This document shows positions 15,872 through 21,854 of a stretch of DNA of 22,127 nt, one piece after another (position 1 is the stretch's first letter; every line of letters begins with the position of its first letter). Origin of the DNA: an uncultured Gemmatimonadota bacterium (GTDB lineage Bacteria; Gemmatimonadota; Gemmatimonadetes; Gemmatimonadales; Gemmatimonadaceae); assembly GCA_946480295.1 (NCBI GenBank), contig CAMLIT010000073.1, positions 1 to 22,127 on the forward strand. Reading direction: 5' to 3'. Below the pieces are notes generated by a model, which was given only the letters and a program-made list of their open reading frames with translations, searched no databases and was not told the DNA's origin. A program made the translations under genes and the position numbers.

Positions 15872-16375
15872 TCACCGCCAGGTCAGACCCGCCCAGATCC
15901 CTTGCAGCGCGAGCAGCACGACGAGCGGCATCCACGCCAGCACGCTCCGGCGGACCGGGGCCGGCAAGCCCCGGCGGTAGATAGCCCACGCCGCGACCGC
16001 GAGTGCCGCCTCGATGGCGAGATCGAGCCCCGGCCTGGCGTACAGGCCCATGCCCCACTGCGGACCTCCGGGCCAGAGCGCGAGCCGGCTGGTGATCCAA
16101 TCCGCGGGAAGATGGGTGGCCACGAGCGCCGCCACCCAGATGCCGGCGTGGCGGTCGCGGTAGGCAATCGCCGTGGCGATCCCCAACAGCAACGCCCAGG
16201 CACCGAACGCCGGCAGCGAGTGCGAGTACGCATCGGCAGCCGCGCCGGACGCGGCGAAGCCGATCGCCGCCATGACCAGATCCGGCCACACCGCCGCGAG
16301 CAGCGTCACGGCCAGCGGCAGGTGCGAGCGCCGACGGTCGACCGCGAGGCCTATCGCGAGGTGGCCGGCGACCAT
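15872..16375 (-). CDS. Integral membrane protein, distantly like DUF457/YdjM metal-dependent hydrolases
   Basis: A 167-residue protein with four or five helices. Conserved polar residues sit at membrane edges: H5 in VAGHLAIG, D32 in VWPDLVM, H52 in AYSHSLPAF, and H88 with D92 in VATHLPADW, followed by WPGGPQWGMGLYARPGLDLAIE. This set recalls the YdjM/DUF457 membrane hydrolases, and the same pattern occurs in a wide family of unnamed membrane proteins of about 170-220 residues. Whether it binds metal is unproven. ATG 16375 has no ribosome site and lies 6 nt after an in-frame TGA that ends a possible 27-codon ORF, so translation may depend on coupling to that ORF. Confidence 0.75.
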   Translation of the reverse strand: MVAGHLAIGLAVDRRRSHLPLAVTLLAAVWPDLVMAAIGFAASGAAADAYSHSLPAFGAWALLLGIATAIAYRDRHAGIWVAALVATHLPADWITSRLALWPGGPQWGMGLYARPGLDLAIEAALAVAAWAIYRRGLPAPVRRSVLAWMPLVVLLALQGIWAGLTWR

Positions 16376-16381
16376 GATCGG

Positions 16382-16465
16382 TCAGCGCCCGCGCAGCCGA
16401 GCGTCGATCGCGACGAGCAGCGCGATCGGGACCAGAAAGCCGAGGAGGATCAGCGTGGGATTCAT
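16382..16465 (-). CDS. Possible 27-residue single-helix membrane peptide
   Basis: A short ORF, MNPTLILLGFLVPIALLVAI then DARLRGR, forms one hydrophobic helix (4-20) with a basic tail. That is the composition of genuine bacterial membrane micropeptides, not of a random GC-rich frame. A weak GAGG lies about 11 nt upstream. It ends TGA-CCG-ATC-ATG directly at the next gene, in the same frame, so it could be a translational leader or a once-fused N-terminal helix. No homologue is recognised. Confidence 0.3.
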   Translation of the reverse strand: MNPTLILLGFLVPIALLVAIDARLRGR

Positions 16466-16523
16466 GCTCGACGTGCCCTCGATGAGCTGGAACAGAAGGG
16501 GTCGTCGTTCCGCAGCCCGCGCG

Positions 16524-16976
16524 CTACGCGGCGAACTGGCGCAGGTGGTGATCGAGATGCTTGTACATCAGCACCGCCCACTCGTCCGGCGTGAGCCTGC
16601 CGAAGAAGCTGTGTGGGTGCGTGGTCATGCCCTGCGGGCCGGCGGCGACGAACCGGTCGATCATCCGCTCGAGCCGTTCTCGCTCGGCGTGGAACTCCCG
16701 CTCGTCGGTGACCTCGACGCCGGGCACCGTCGGCGAGTTCCGCCGCATCGGCGCATCGTCCCCCAGCGCCAGGGGCTTCACGATCCGGCCGATCAGGCGG
16801 CCGATGAGCATGCGCGGCGGCCGCCGCTCGCCGAGCGCCAGCTCGAGCGCGCGGGCGCAGTGCGCCACGGCCTGGGCGGGATTCATCCTGCCCCACTGAC
16901 GCGGGCTGTCGGGACGCAGCTCCCGCAGGCGGCGCTTCACCTCCGCGGCGGCGTCCCTGTCGAAGAGATTCCTCAT
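16524..16976 (-). CDS. DUF1569 protein (DinB-like four-helix fold)
   Basis: A 150-residue soluble protein. MNPAQAVAHCARALELALGE, then LIGRLIGRIVKPLAL, and the C-terminal HPHSFFGRLTPDEWAVLMYKHLDHHLRQF are hallmarks of DUF1569, a branch of the DinB/YfiT metal-binding four-helix superfamily. His residues in AHC and in KHLDHH are likely metal ligands. Some DinB-superfamily enzymes are bacillithiol or mycothiol transferases, but no activity is known for DUF1569. The ATG at 16976 overlaps the TGA of the upstream DinB-like ORF (ATGA) and has no ribosome site of its own, so translation is probably coupled. Confidence 0.87.
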   Translation of the reverse strand: MRNLFDRDAAAEVKRRLRELRPDSPRQWGRMNPAQAVAHCARALELALGERRPPRMLIGRLIGRIVKPLALGDDAPMRRNSPTVPGVEVTDEREFHAERERLERMIDRFVAAGPQGMTTHPHSFFGRLTPDEWAVLMYKHLDHHLRQFAA

Positions 16977-17152
16977 GTGTGTTTCGGGAGTTGCAGGTGC
17001 GCGAGGATCGTGCGGACGGCCCGCAGCGGCGCGCCGGGGACCTTCGCGTCCCACAGCTCCGCCGGCAGCTCCTCGATCAGGAAGGCGGTGACGCGGCAGT
17101 TCGTTCGCCAGGCGCCGAGCACGGAGGACGGCAGATCCACGGGGGCCGCCAT
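16973..17152 (-). pseudogene. Truncated DinB-family ORF (N-terminal third only)
   Basis: Fifty-nine residues with a good start (GGAGA 8 nt upstream of ATG 17152). The stretch SVLGAWRTNCRVTAFLIEEL followed by PAELWDAKVPGAPLRAVRTILAHL resembles the first helices of DinB-family proteins. Those continue after AHL with an HNxR-type segment for another 100 or more residues. Here the frame instead ends QLPKHT-stop, directly on the start of DUF1569. The likely history is a deletion that joined the 5' end of a dinB-like gene to the DUF1569 gene. The fragment lacks most metal ligands and is probably not an enzyme, but it may persist as a coupling leader for DUF1569. Confidence 0.6.
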
Positions 17153-17233
17153 GCGGGATGTCTCCGTCGCCGAGTTCCGCCGCGCCGAGCGAGGCCCACC
17201 CGCGGCAGCCGGCGCCACGTTCCCTGATTCCAG

Positions 17234-17262
17234 CATATACCCGCAACCGGGGCTTGCGGCAA
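17234..17262 (-). promoter_or_regulatory. Predicted promoter for the DinB-like/DUF1569 genes
   Basis: On the minus strand TTGCCG (17262-17257) and TATATG (17239-17234) are separated by 17 nt, each 4 of 6 to the sigma70 consensus. Expected start is near 17227, about 75 nt before the ATG at 17152. The -35 box overlaps the palindrome at 17249-17267. Confidence 0.4.
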
Positions 17263-17267
17263 GCCCC
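17249..17267. repeat. Perfect 8-bp inverted repeat in the divergent intergenic region
   Basis: GGGGCTTG (17249-17256) and CAAGCCCC (17260-17267) are perfectly complementary with a CGG loop. The repeat lies 42 bp upstream of the glycosyltransferase ATG and overlaps the predicted -35 box of the opposite promoter. It could be an operator read by a dimeric regulator, or an RNA hairpin in the glycosyltransferase leader. Confidence 0.55.
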
Positions 17268-17309
17268 CCGCGCCGTCCCAGATTCGCCGCCCTCCATGGA
17301 GGTGTGCTC

Positions 17310-18521
17310 ATGCGCGTGCTCCTGTCGACGATCGGCTCGCGGGGCGACGTCCAGCCGCTGGTGGCGCTGGCGTCCGAGTTGAAGGCGCTCGGCCAGGACG
17401 TCCTCCTCTGCGTGCCCCCCGACTTCCGCCGCTGGATCGAGAGCCTCGGCATGCCCGTGGCGCCGATCGGACCCGAGGTGCGATCGACCGCGAAGCCCGA
17501 CCCCGCGGCGGGGAGCATCACGCCCGAGCAGCGGCGGCGGATGATCGAAGGCACGGTCGCCGCGCAGTTCGAGACGATCGCCGCCGCGGCCCGGGGGTGC
17601 GACGCGATCGTCGGCGCGACGGCCCTGCAGGTCGCCGCCCCGTCAGTGGCGGAACGCATGGGCGTTCCATACGTCTTCGCCGCCTACTGCCCGGCCGTCC
17701 TCCCCTCCCCGCACCACCCGCCGCCCGTGCTCGCCATGCTCGGCGACACGCCGGCGCCCACGGCGTCCGACCACGGCGAGCTGTGGGCCCGGGATGCCCG
17801 GCGGTGGAACGACGCGTGGCGTACGCTCATCGACGCGCAGCGCGCATCGCTCGGCCTCGCGCCGGTGCGCGACGTTCGCACGTACGTCCTCACGGAGCGC
17901 CCCTGGCTCGCCGCCGATCACACGCTGGCCCCGTGGCCCGATCCCGACGACGCGTCCGTCGTCCAGACCGGCGCGTGGATCCTGCCTGACGAGCGTCCGA
18001 TCGCGCCGGAACTGAAAGCGTTTCTCGACGCCGGCGACCCGCCGATCTACTTCGGCTTCGGCAGCATGCGCGCGCCCGGGGACCTCGGCCGCATCATGAT
18101 CGAGTCGGCGCGAGCGCTCGGCCGCCGCGCGATCGTCTCGCGCGGCTGGGCCGAGCTGTCGCCCGTGGACGGCGCGGCCGACTGCCTCGCGATCGGCGAG
18201 GTGAACCAGCAGGCCCTGTTCGGGCGCGTGGCCGCCGTCGTCCACCACGGCGGCGCGGGCACCACGACCGCGGCCGCGCGCGCCGGCGCGCCGCAGGTCG
18301 TCATCCCGCAGCACTACGACCAGCACTACTGGGCGCGGCGCATCCACGACCTCGGCGTGGGGACGGCCCACGCCCCCGGCGCGCCGACCGCCGAGTCGCT
18401 GACACGTGCGCTCGAGCAGGCGCTGCGGCCCGACGTGGCCACCGGTGCGCGAGCGATCGGCGGCGCCGTGCGGACCGACGGCGCACGCGTCGCCGCCCAA
18501 CGCCTGATCGCCGGCGTCTGA
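17310..18521 (+). CDS. GT1-family glycosyltransferase (MGT/sterol-glucosyltransferase-like)
   Basis: A 403-residue GT-B fold enzyme that transfers a sugar from a nucleotide donor to a small lipophilic acceptor. The N-terminal acceptor domain opens with the classic MRVLLSTIGSRGDVQPLVAL (1-20). The C-terminal donor domain has IYFGFGSM (246-253) and the GT1 signature VVHHGGAGTT (310-319) continuing to PQVVIPQHYDQHYWARRIHDLGVG, with Asp337-Gln338 as likely sugar contacts. The overall form resembles macrolide, glycopeptide and sterol glycosyltransferases, usually 400-430 residues, so it is complete. GGAGG 7 nt upstream fixes the ATG at 17310. The acceptor is unknown; no natural-product genes adjoin it. 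It converges with the next gene with 3 bp between stops. Confidence 0.93.
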   Translation: MRVLLSTIGSRGDVQPLVALASELKALGQDVLLCVPPDFRRWIESLGMPVAPIGPEVRSTAKPDPAAGSITPEQRRRMIEGTVAAQFETIAAAARGCDAIVGATALQVAAPSVAERMGVPYVFAAYCPAVLPSPHHPPPVLAMLGDTPAPTASDHGELWARDARRWNDAWRTLIDAQRASLGLAPVRDVRTYVLTERPWLAADHTLAPWPDPDDASVVQTGAWILPDERPIAPELKAFLDAGDPPIYFGFGSMRAPGDLGRIMIESARALGRRAIVSRGWAELSPVDGAADCLAIGEVNQQALFGRVAAVVHHGGAGTTTAAARAGAPQVVIPQHYDQHYWARRIHDLGVGTAHAPGAPTAESLTRALEQALRPDVATGARAIGGAVRTDGARVAAQRLIAGV

Positions 18522-18524
18522 TCG

Positions 18525-19232
18525 CTACGGGACCGGCGACGCGGTGATCGTCTTCTGCGCGGCCCCGTCCTTCAGCAGCAGGCCGGCGAAGGGCTTGTCC
18601 GACACTCCCGGTATGCCCTGTGGAGCCCGGCCGAGCCACATGGATGCCCCGCGATCATCCACCCGGACGCCCACCGGCCCGCTGTCCTGCACCGCGAGGA
18701 CGACCCCCTCGCCGCCGCGGTCGTTGTCCAGTCCGAGCACCATTCGATCACGCCCGTCCACGTGCAGGAGCGAGTAGCCGCTGCGCTCGAATCCCTGCGC
18801 GTCGTTGATGATCAGCCCCGTCGCCGGCCCGATGCGCTGGCCGATGTTCGGGTCCGGCACCGAATCGCCGAGCGCCACGCGGTCGAAGCCCTGCTCGTCG
18901 AGCACGAGGATGCCGTTCACGCCGTTACGGTACTTCCGGTACCACGTCTCGTACTCCTTCGGAAAGCGCGGGCCCCAGATCTGGCGGACGCGCGCGGTGT
19001 CCGTGCGCACGCGGTTCCGCGCCTGCGGAATCGGCGCGCCGATGAGGATGCGTTCCCGGCCGGCGGCATCCACGATGACGATGCCGCGCGCTCGTATCAC
19101 CTGGTCGTCGTCCGCCGAGCGCGCGGATCGGAAGCCCGCCAGCAGGAGGACCACGAGCAGCGTGGCCAGTCCGGCGGTGCACAGCTGCAGCGTGCGCACC
19201 TGTCGACGCAACGTCGCGATCTCCGTCTGCAT
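18525..19232 (-). CDS. Membrane-anchored protein of unknown function with internal beta-repeats
   Basis: Not assigned to a named family. The 235 residues start with a short cytoplasmic segment that may be coiled-coil (MQTEIATLRRQVRTLQL), then one transmembrane helix (17-33) and an extracytoplasmic part. The outer part repeats a strand-turn-strand motif: GIVIVDAAGRERILIG (50-65), GILVLDEQGFDRVALG (107-122), GLIINDAQGFERSG (139-152), then looser copies near 176-200 and 217-230. Spacing between the first copies is 57 and 32 residues. Such repeats suggest a small beta-solenoid or propeller-like binding domain. The start is secure (AGGAGGA 4 nt upstream). It lies 27 nt after the creatininase-family gene on the same strand, so both are probably co-transcribed and both act outside the cytoplasm. 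Confidence 0.8.
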   Translation of the reverse strand: MQTEIATLRRQVRTLQLCTAGLATLLVVLLLAGFRSARSADDDQVIRARGIVIVDAAGRERILIGAPIPQARNRVRTDTARVRQIWGPRFPKEYETWYRKYRNGVNGILVLDEQGFDRVALGDSVPDPNIGQRIGPATGLIINDAQGFERSGYSLLHVDGRDRMVLGLDNDRGGEGVVLAVQDSGPVGVRVDDRGASMWLGRAPQGIPGVSDKPFAGLLLKDGAAQKTITASPVP

Positions 19233-19259
19233 GGGTCCTCCTGGCGTCGAGCCGCCGCG

Positions 19260-20147
19260 CTATTGCGGCGTGTCCAGTGGGTGCTTGCTGCGCTCGTAGA
19301 ACTCGTTCTGCAGCTTGAGGCTTTCCTGGTCCGCCTTCACGGCGCGGATCGACTGCACGATCGCATCGATCCACGTCTTCATCTCGAACTCGCCCAGCTC
19401 GCGCGACGCGACGGCGCCGTTGCCGGCGTAGTGGTTGGGGAAGCGCGCGTACCACCAGATGCCCGTGTAGAGGCCCTCCGGCAGCTTGAGGCGCGCCTGG
19501 TCGGCACCCGATTCCTGCGACGCCCGATCGAGGTGCACCAGGTCTGGGCGCGCGATCATGCTCAGCGACGTCTCGCTCTCCCCCGCGTGCATGTCCGTCG
19601 CCCGATCCGACTTGTGCTTCGGCTCACCGGGTCCGCTGCGCGCCAGCCCCTGCACGTAGACGACGTAGTCGTGCGGCGACTCGAGCTGCGTCTGCGCGAA
19701 GTAGGGGAGCAGGCTCGTGTTGCCGCCGTGGCCGTTGACGATGATGATCTTCTTGCAGCCATTCCGGGCCATCTCGTCCGTCGTCTCCTGCAGGAGCTGG
19801 AGCTGCAAGCCGCGGCTGTAGGCGACGGTGCCCGGTTCGTGCTTCGCCTCGAAGATCTGGCCGAAGTAGTACTCGGGAAAGACCACCGCGTATTCCTGCT
19901 CGGCCGCGTGCAGCGCGGCGTAGCGGACGTTCAGCAGGTCGTTGCCGATCGGGAGGTGCGGCCCGTGCTTCTCGAGGATGCCGAACGGGAGCAGGCAGGT
20001 GCCCTGCGCGCGCCCGATGGCGTCGCGAAAGTCGGGGCCCGTCAGCTCCTCCCAGTGCACCGAGAGCCGGCCAGGTGCCGCGGGCGACTGCGCCCACGCC
20101 GCCGGCGCGAAGAGTACAGCGATGGAAAGCCACGTCCATCTGCGCAT
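19260..20147 (-). CDS. Exported creatininase-family amidohydrolase
   Basis: A 295-residue protein with a signal peptide (1-20, cleavage near AWA-QSP). The creatininase fold binds two divalent metals and hydrolyses cyclic or other amides (creatininase, MftE, ArfB). Metal motifs are intact: GILEKHGPHLPIGND (56-70, with Glu59, His61, Asp70), NGHGGN (138-143, His140) and HAGESETS (187-194, Glu190). NGHGGN is the form found in most family members, where true creatininase has a Glu at the fifth position, so creatinine is unlikely as substrate. Secretion sets it apart from the cytoplasmic members. The ATG at 20147 has GGAGA 4 nt upstream; a longer reading to 20228 would cover the promoter. The real substrate is unknown. 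Confidence 0.94.
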   Translation of the reverse strand: MRRWTWLSIAVLFAPAAWAQSPAAPGRLSVHWEELTGPDFRDAIGRAQGTCLLPFGILEKHGPHLPIGNDLLNVRYAALHAAEQEYAVVFPEYYFGQIFEAKHEPGTVAYSRGLQLQLLQETTDEMARNGCKKIIIVNGHGGNTSLLPYFAQTQLESPHDYVVYVQGLARSGPGEPKHKSDRATDMHAGESETSLSMIARPDLVHLDRASQESGADQARLKLPEGLYTGIWWYARFPNHYAGNGAVASRELGEFEMKTWIDAIVQSIRAVKADQESLKLQNEFYERSKHPLDTPQ

Positions 20148-20173
20148 GCGTTCTCCGTTGCTGGGGTCGGCTG

Positions 20174-20202
20174 ATTCTACCAGATAATCGGCCGCCTGCC
20201 AG
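20174..20202 (-). promoter_or_regulatory. Predicted promoter for the creatininase-family gene
   Basis: On the minus strand CTGGCA (20202-20197) and TAGAAT (20179-20174) are 17 nt apart, 4 of 6 and 5 of 6 to consensus. Transcription would start near 20167, about 20 nt before the ATG, which agrees with the chosen start. Confidence 0.5.
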
Positions 20203-20215
20203 ACGCAATGCACTC

Positions 20216-20244
20216 TTGACCCGCGCACGTTCGGGGTGTACTCT
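20216..20244 (+). promoter_or_regulatory. Predicted promoter for the 162-residue membrane protein gene
   Basis: TTGACC (20216-20221) and TACTCT (20239-20244) have a 17-nt spacer; the boxes match consensus at 5 and 4 of 6. Transcription should begin near 20251, giving a leader of about 60 nt to ATG 20314. Confidence 0.65.
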
Positions 20245-20258
20245 GCACTACAAAGTAC
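20238..20258. promoter_or_regulatory. Dyad operator overlapping the -10 box
   Basis: GTACTCTG (20238-20245) and CAAAGTAC (20251-20258) form an 8-5-8 inverted repeat with one mismatch, covering the -10 box and the transcript start. The placement fits repression by a dimeric winged-helix regulator. The TACT...AGTA ends recall PadR-type sites, but that assignment is a guess, and no PadR gene is in the window. Confidence 0.55.
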
Positions 20259-20313
20259 TTGTCGTCACGCGCTTGATGCCTCAGGCGCGTCCCCTCGCGC
20301 GTCGGAGGCAGAC

Positions 20314-20802
20314 ATGAACAACTGGGCGCGACGCATCCGCGCGGCGATCGGGATGGGCATCACCTGGGCAGCGGCATGGTCGCTCGCGGGAGGCGTGCTG
20401 GCGCGAGTGCCCGGCTTCTCCACCGACCTCCCCCTGCCCCTCCTGTTCGCGCCGCTCGGCTTCATCACCGGGATCATCTTCTCCGGGATCCTCGTGGGAA
20501 TCGAGGGCCGTCGCGGGTTCGGACGCACGTCGCTCACGCGCTTCACGACGTGGGGCGCCGCGAGCGGCCTCCTGCTCTCCGCGGTCTTCGTCGTCGGCGC
20601 CTTGCTGCGGGGAGCGAATGCGTGGAGCGAGTTCCTCCTGTTCGGCCCTCCCCTCGCCGTGGCCGGCGCCGCCTGCGCCGCTGGTTCGCTGGCCGTTGCG
20701 AGACGGGGCGAACAGCGAGCGCTCCCCGGCGACGCGGGGCATCAGGCGGAGACCGAGCTCACCGAGGCCGAGAAACGCGAGCTGCTCGGACGCGGCGACT
20801 GA
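20314..20802 (+). CDS. Four-helix membrane protein of unknown function
   Basis: A 162-residue integral membrane protein with helices near 11-31, 43-63, 79-99 and 108-129, and a charged C-terminal tail (ETELTEAEKRELLGRGD). GGAGG 6 nt upstream fixes the ATG at 20314; the open frame further upstream runs into the promoter. I do not recognise a named domain. The short loop GIEGRRGFGRTSLTRF between helices 2 and 3 is basic and probably cytoplasmic. Its promoter carries a clear dyad operator, so it is likely switched by a specific regulator encoded elsewhere. It is divergent from the creatininase-family gene. Confidence 0.82.
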   Translation: MNNWARRIRAAIGMGITWAAAWSLAGGVLARVPGFSTDLPLPLLFAPLGFITGIIFSGILVGIEGRRGFGRTSLTRFTTWGAASGLLLSAVFVVGALLRGANAWSEFLLFGPPLAVAGAACAAGSLAVARRGEQRALPGDAGHQAETELTEAEKRELLGRGD

Positions 20803-20844
20803 CATGGTCGCGCAGGCCGCCGGTGTGTCGCGACGCGGTGATTC

Positions 20845-21285
20845 TCAGGAGAGTTCCTCCGCCAGCGCGACGATGATGCCCCCCGGACCGCGCACGTAGC
20901 AGAGCCGGTACTTGTCCTCGTACTGGGCGATCTCGCCGACGAGATCGGCGCCCCTGGCGCGCAGGCGGGCCATCGTGTCGTCGACGCTGTCGACCGCGAA
21001 CATGACGCTCCGCAGGCCCAGCGCGTTCGGCGTAGCCACCGTCGGTTGGACCGGGACGAGTGGCGGGTGGTGGAACTTCGTGAGCTCGAGCCGCCCGTGC
21101 CCGTCCGGGGTCCGCATCATGACGATCTCGACCTGCACACCTTCGAGCCCGTTGATGCGGTCCACCCACGGGCCAGAGATCGGCATCTGGCCTTCGATCG
21201 TCATGCCGAGCGCGGTGAAGAACTCGATCGCGTCGACGAGATCGTCGACGACGACGCTGACGTGGTCCAGCCTCTCGATCGTCAT
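20845..21285 (-). CDS. VOC superfamily protein (glyoxalase/dioxygenase-like)
   Basis: A 146-residue two-module VOC protein. Module 1 begins IERLDHVSVVVDDLVDAIEF (3-22) and contains MMRTPDGHGRLELTKF (56-71). Module 2 begins LGLRSVMFAVDSVDD and ends with GPGGIIVALAEEL. By alignment to the fold, metal ligands would be His8, Glu68, position 93 and a Glu near 143-144. Position 93 is Ser where His is usual, so metal binding or chemistry may differ from glyoxalase I. Function is otherwise open (lyase, dioxygenase or antibiotic binding). The start at 21285 is chosen because the family begins there; no clear ribosome site is present. It is divergent from the ArsR gene. Confidence 0.92.
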   Translation of the reverse strand: MTIERLDHVSVVVDDLVDAIEFFTALGMTIEGQMPISGPWVDRINGLEGVQVEIVMMRTPDGHGRLELTKFHHPPLVPVQPTVATPNALGLRSVMFAVDSVDDTMARLRARGADLVGEIAQYEDKYRLCYVRGPGGIIVALAEELS

Positions 21286-21308
21286 GGTCGTGGGAGAGCG
21301 GAGATGTA

Positions 21309-21337
21309 GGCGGCGGTGGGTCGGCAGATCCGCCGCC
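21309..21337. repeat. 8-bp inverted repeat in the VOC gene leader
   Basis: GGCGGCGG (21309-21316) and CCGCCGCC (21330-21337) are perfectly complementary around a 13-nt loop, 23 bp upstream of the VOC start. In RNA this would be a stable hairpin close to the ribosome site; a regulatory role is possible but unproven. Confidence 0.35.
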
Positions 21338-21428
21338 AGGATGCGCGTTCCAGTCACTCCAACGCAAGGCCTGCCTCCGCGCACCTGACGGCTTCCGCGC
21401 GGTCGGACCGCTCCGTTACAGGCCGTTC

Positions 21429-21469
21429 AATACTTAGGTATTTACAAAAGTGTTCGACGGCGGTAGAAT
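21429..21469 (+). promoter_or_regulatory. Promoter with overlapping dyad for the ArsR-SRPBCC operon
   Basis: TTTACA (21441-21446) and TAGAAT (21464-21469) are separated by 17 nt, each 5 of 6 to consensus. AATAC (21429-21433) and GTATT (21438-21442) form a perfect 5-4-5 inverted repeat touching the -35 box, in an AT-rich patch that stands out from the GC-rich surroundings. This is a natural place for ArsR autorepression. Confidence 0.6.
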
Positions 21470-21512
21470 GTCCCCGTCGACCGGCAACTCGCGCGTCTGG
21501 ATGGTATCCGCA

Positions 21513-21854
21513 ATGGTTCAATTCGCAGCCGCTGACCAAGTCTTTCACGCCCTCGCCAACCCGACCCGGCGAAAGGTCCTGGAGCGCCTGTCGGTCGGAC
21601 CAGCCACGGTCAGCGAGCTGGCGGCACCCTTCGACATGCAGCTCCCGTCGTTCGTGCAGCACCTCTCGGTGCTCGAGCGGAGCCGCCTGATCAGGTCGAA
21701 GAAGCTCGGGCGCGTGCGGACCTACGAGATCGCCCCCGAACGGTTCAAGGTCGTCGACGACTGGCTGGCCGCGCGTCGTCGGGAGTGGGAAGCTCGGCTG
21801 GACCGGTTCGATCAATACGTCAGACAACTCAAGGACAAGGAGTCAGGATCATGA
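21513..21854 (+). CDS. ArsR family winged-helix transcriptional regulator
   Basis: A 113-residue repressor-type protein. QVFHALANPTRRKVLERLSV (9-28) followed by a helix-turn-helix (31-57, ATVSELAAPFDMQLPSFVQHLSVLE) and the wing LIRSKKLGRVRTYEI is the standard ArsR core. No metal-binding Cys motif (ELCVCD type) is present, so it belongs to the metal-independent branch that usually pairs with SRPBCC proteins. The start could be 21513 or 21501; frames further upstream overlap the promoter. Neither start has a strong ribosome site. The stop overlaps the next start as ATGA, indicating co-translation. It probably binds the AATAC/GTATT dyad upstream. Confidence 0.95.
   Translation: MVQFAAADQVFHALANPTRRKVLERLSVGPATVSELAAPFDMQLPSFVQHLSVLERSRLIRSKKLGRVRTYEIAPERFKVVDDWLAARRREWEARLDRFDQYVRQLKDKESGS

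Noticed and set aside
20236..20313. N-terminal extension of the 162-residue membrane protein
   Set aside because: The extra codons lie within the -10 box, operator and leader. GGAGG sits 6 nt before ATG 20314.
21450..21512. 21-residue N-terminal extension of the ArsR protein from a GTG at 21450
   Set aside because: That start lies inside the predicted promoter, between the -35 and -10 boxes, and so would not be in the transcript.
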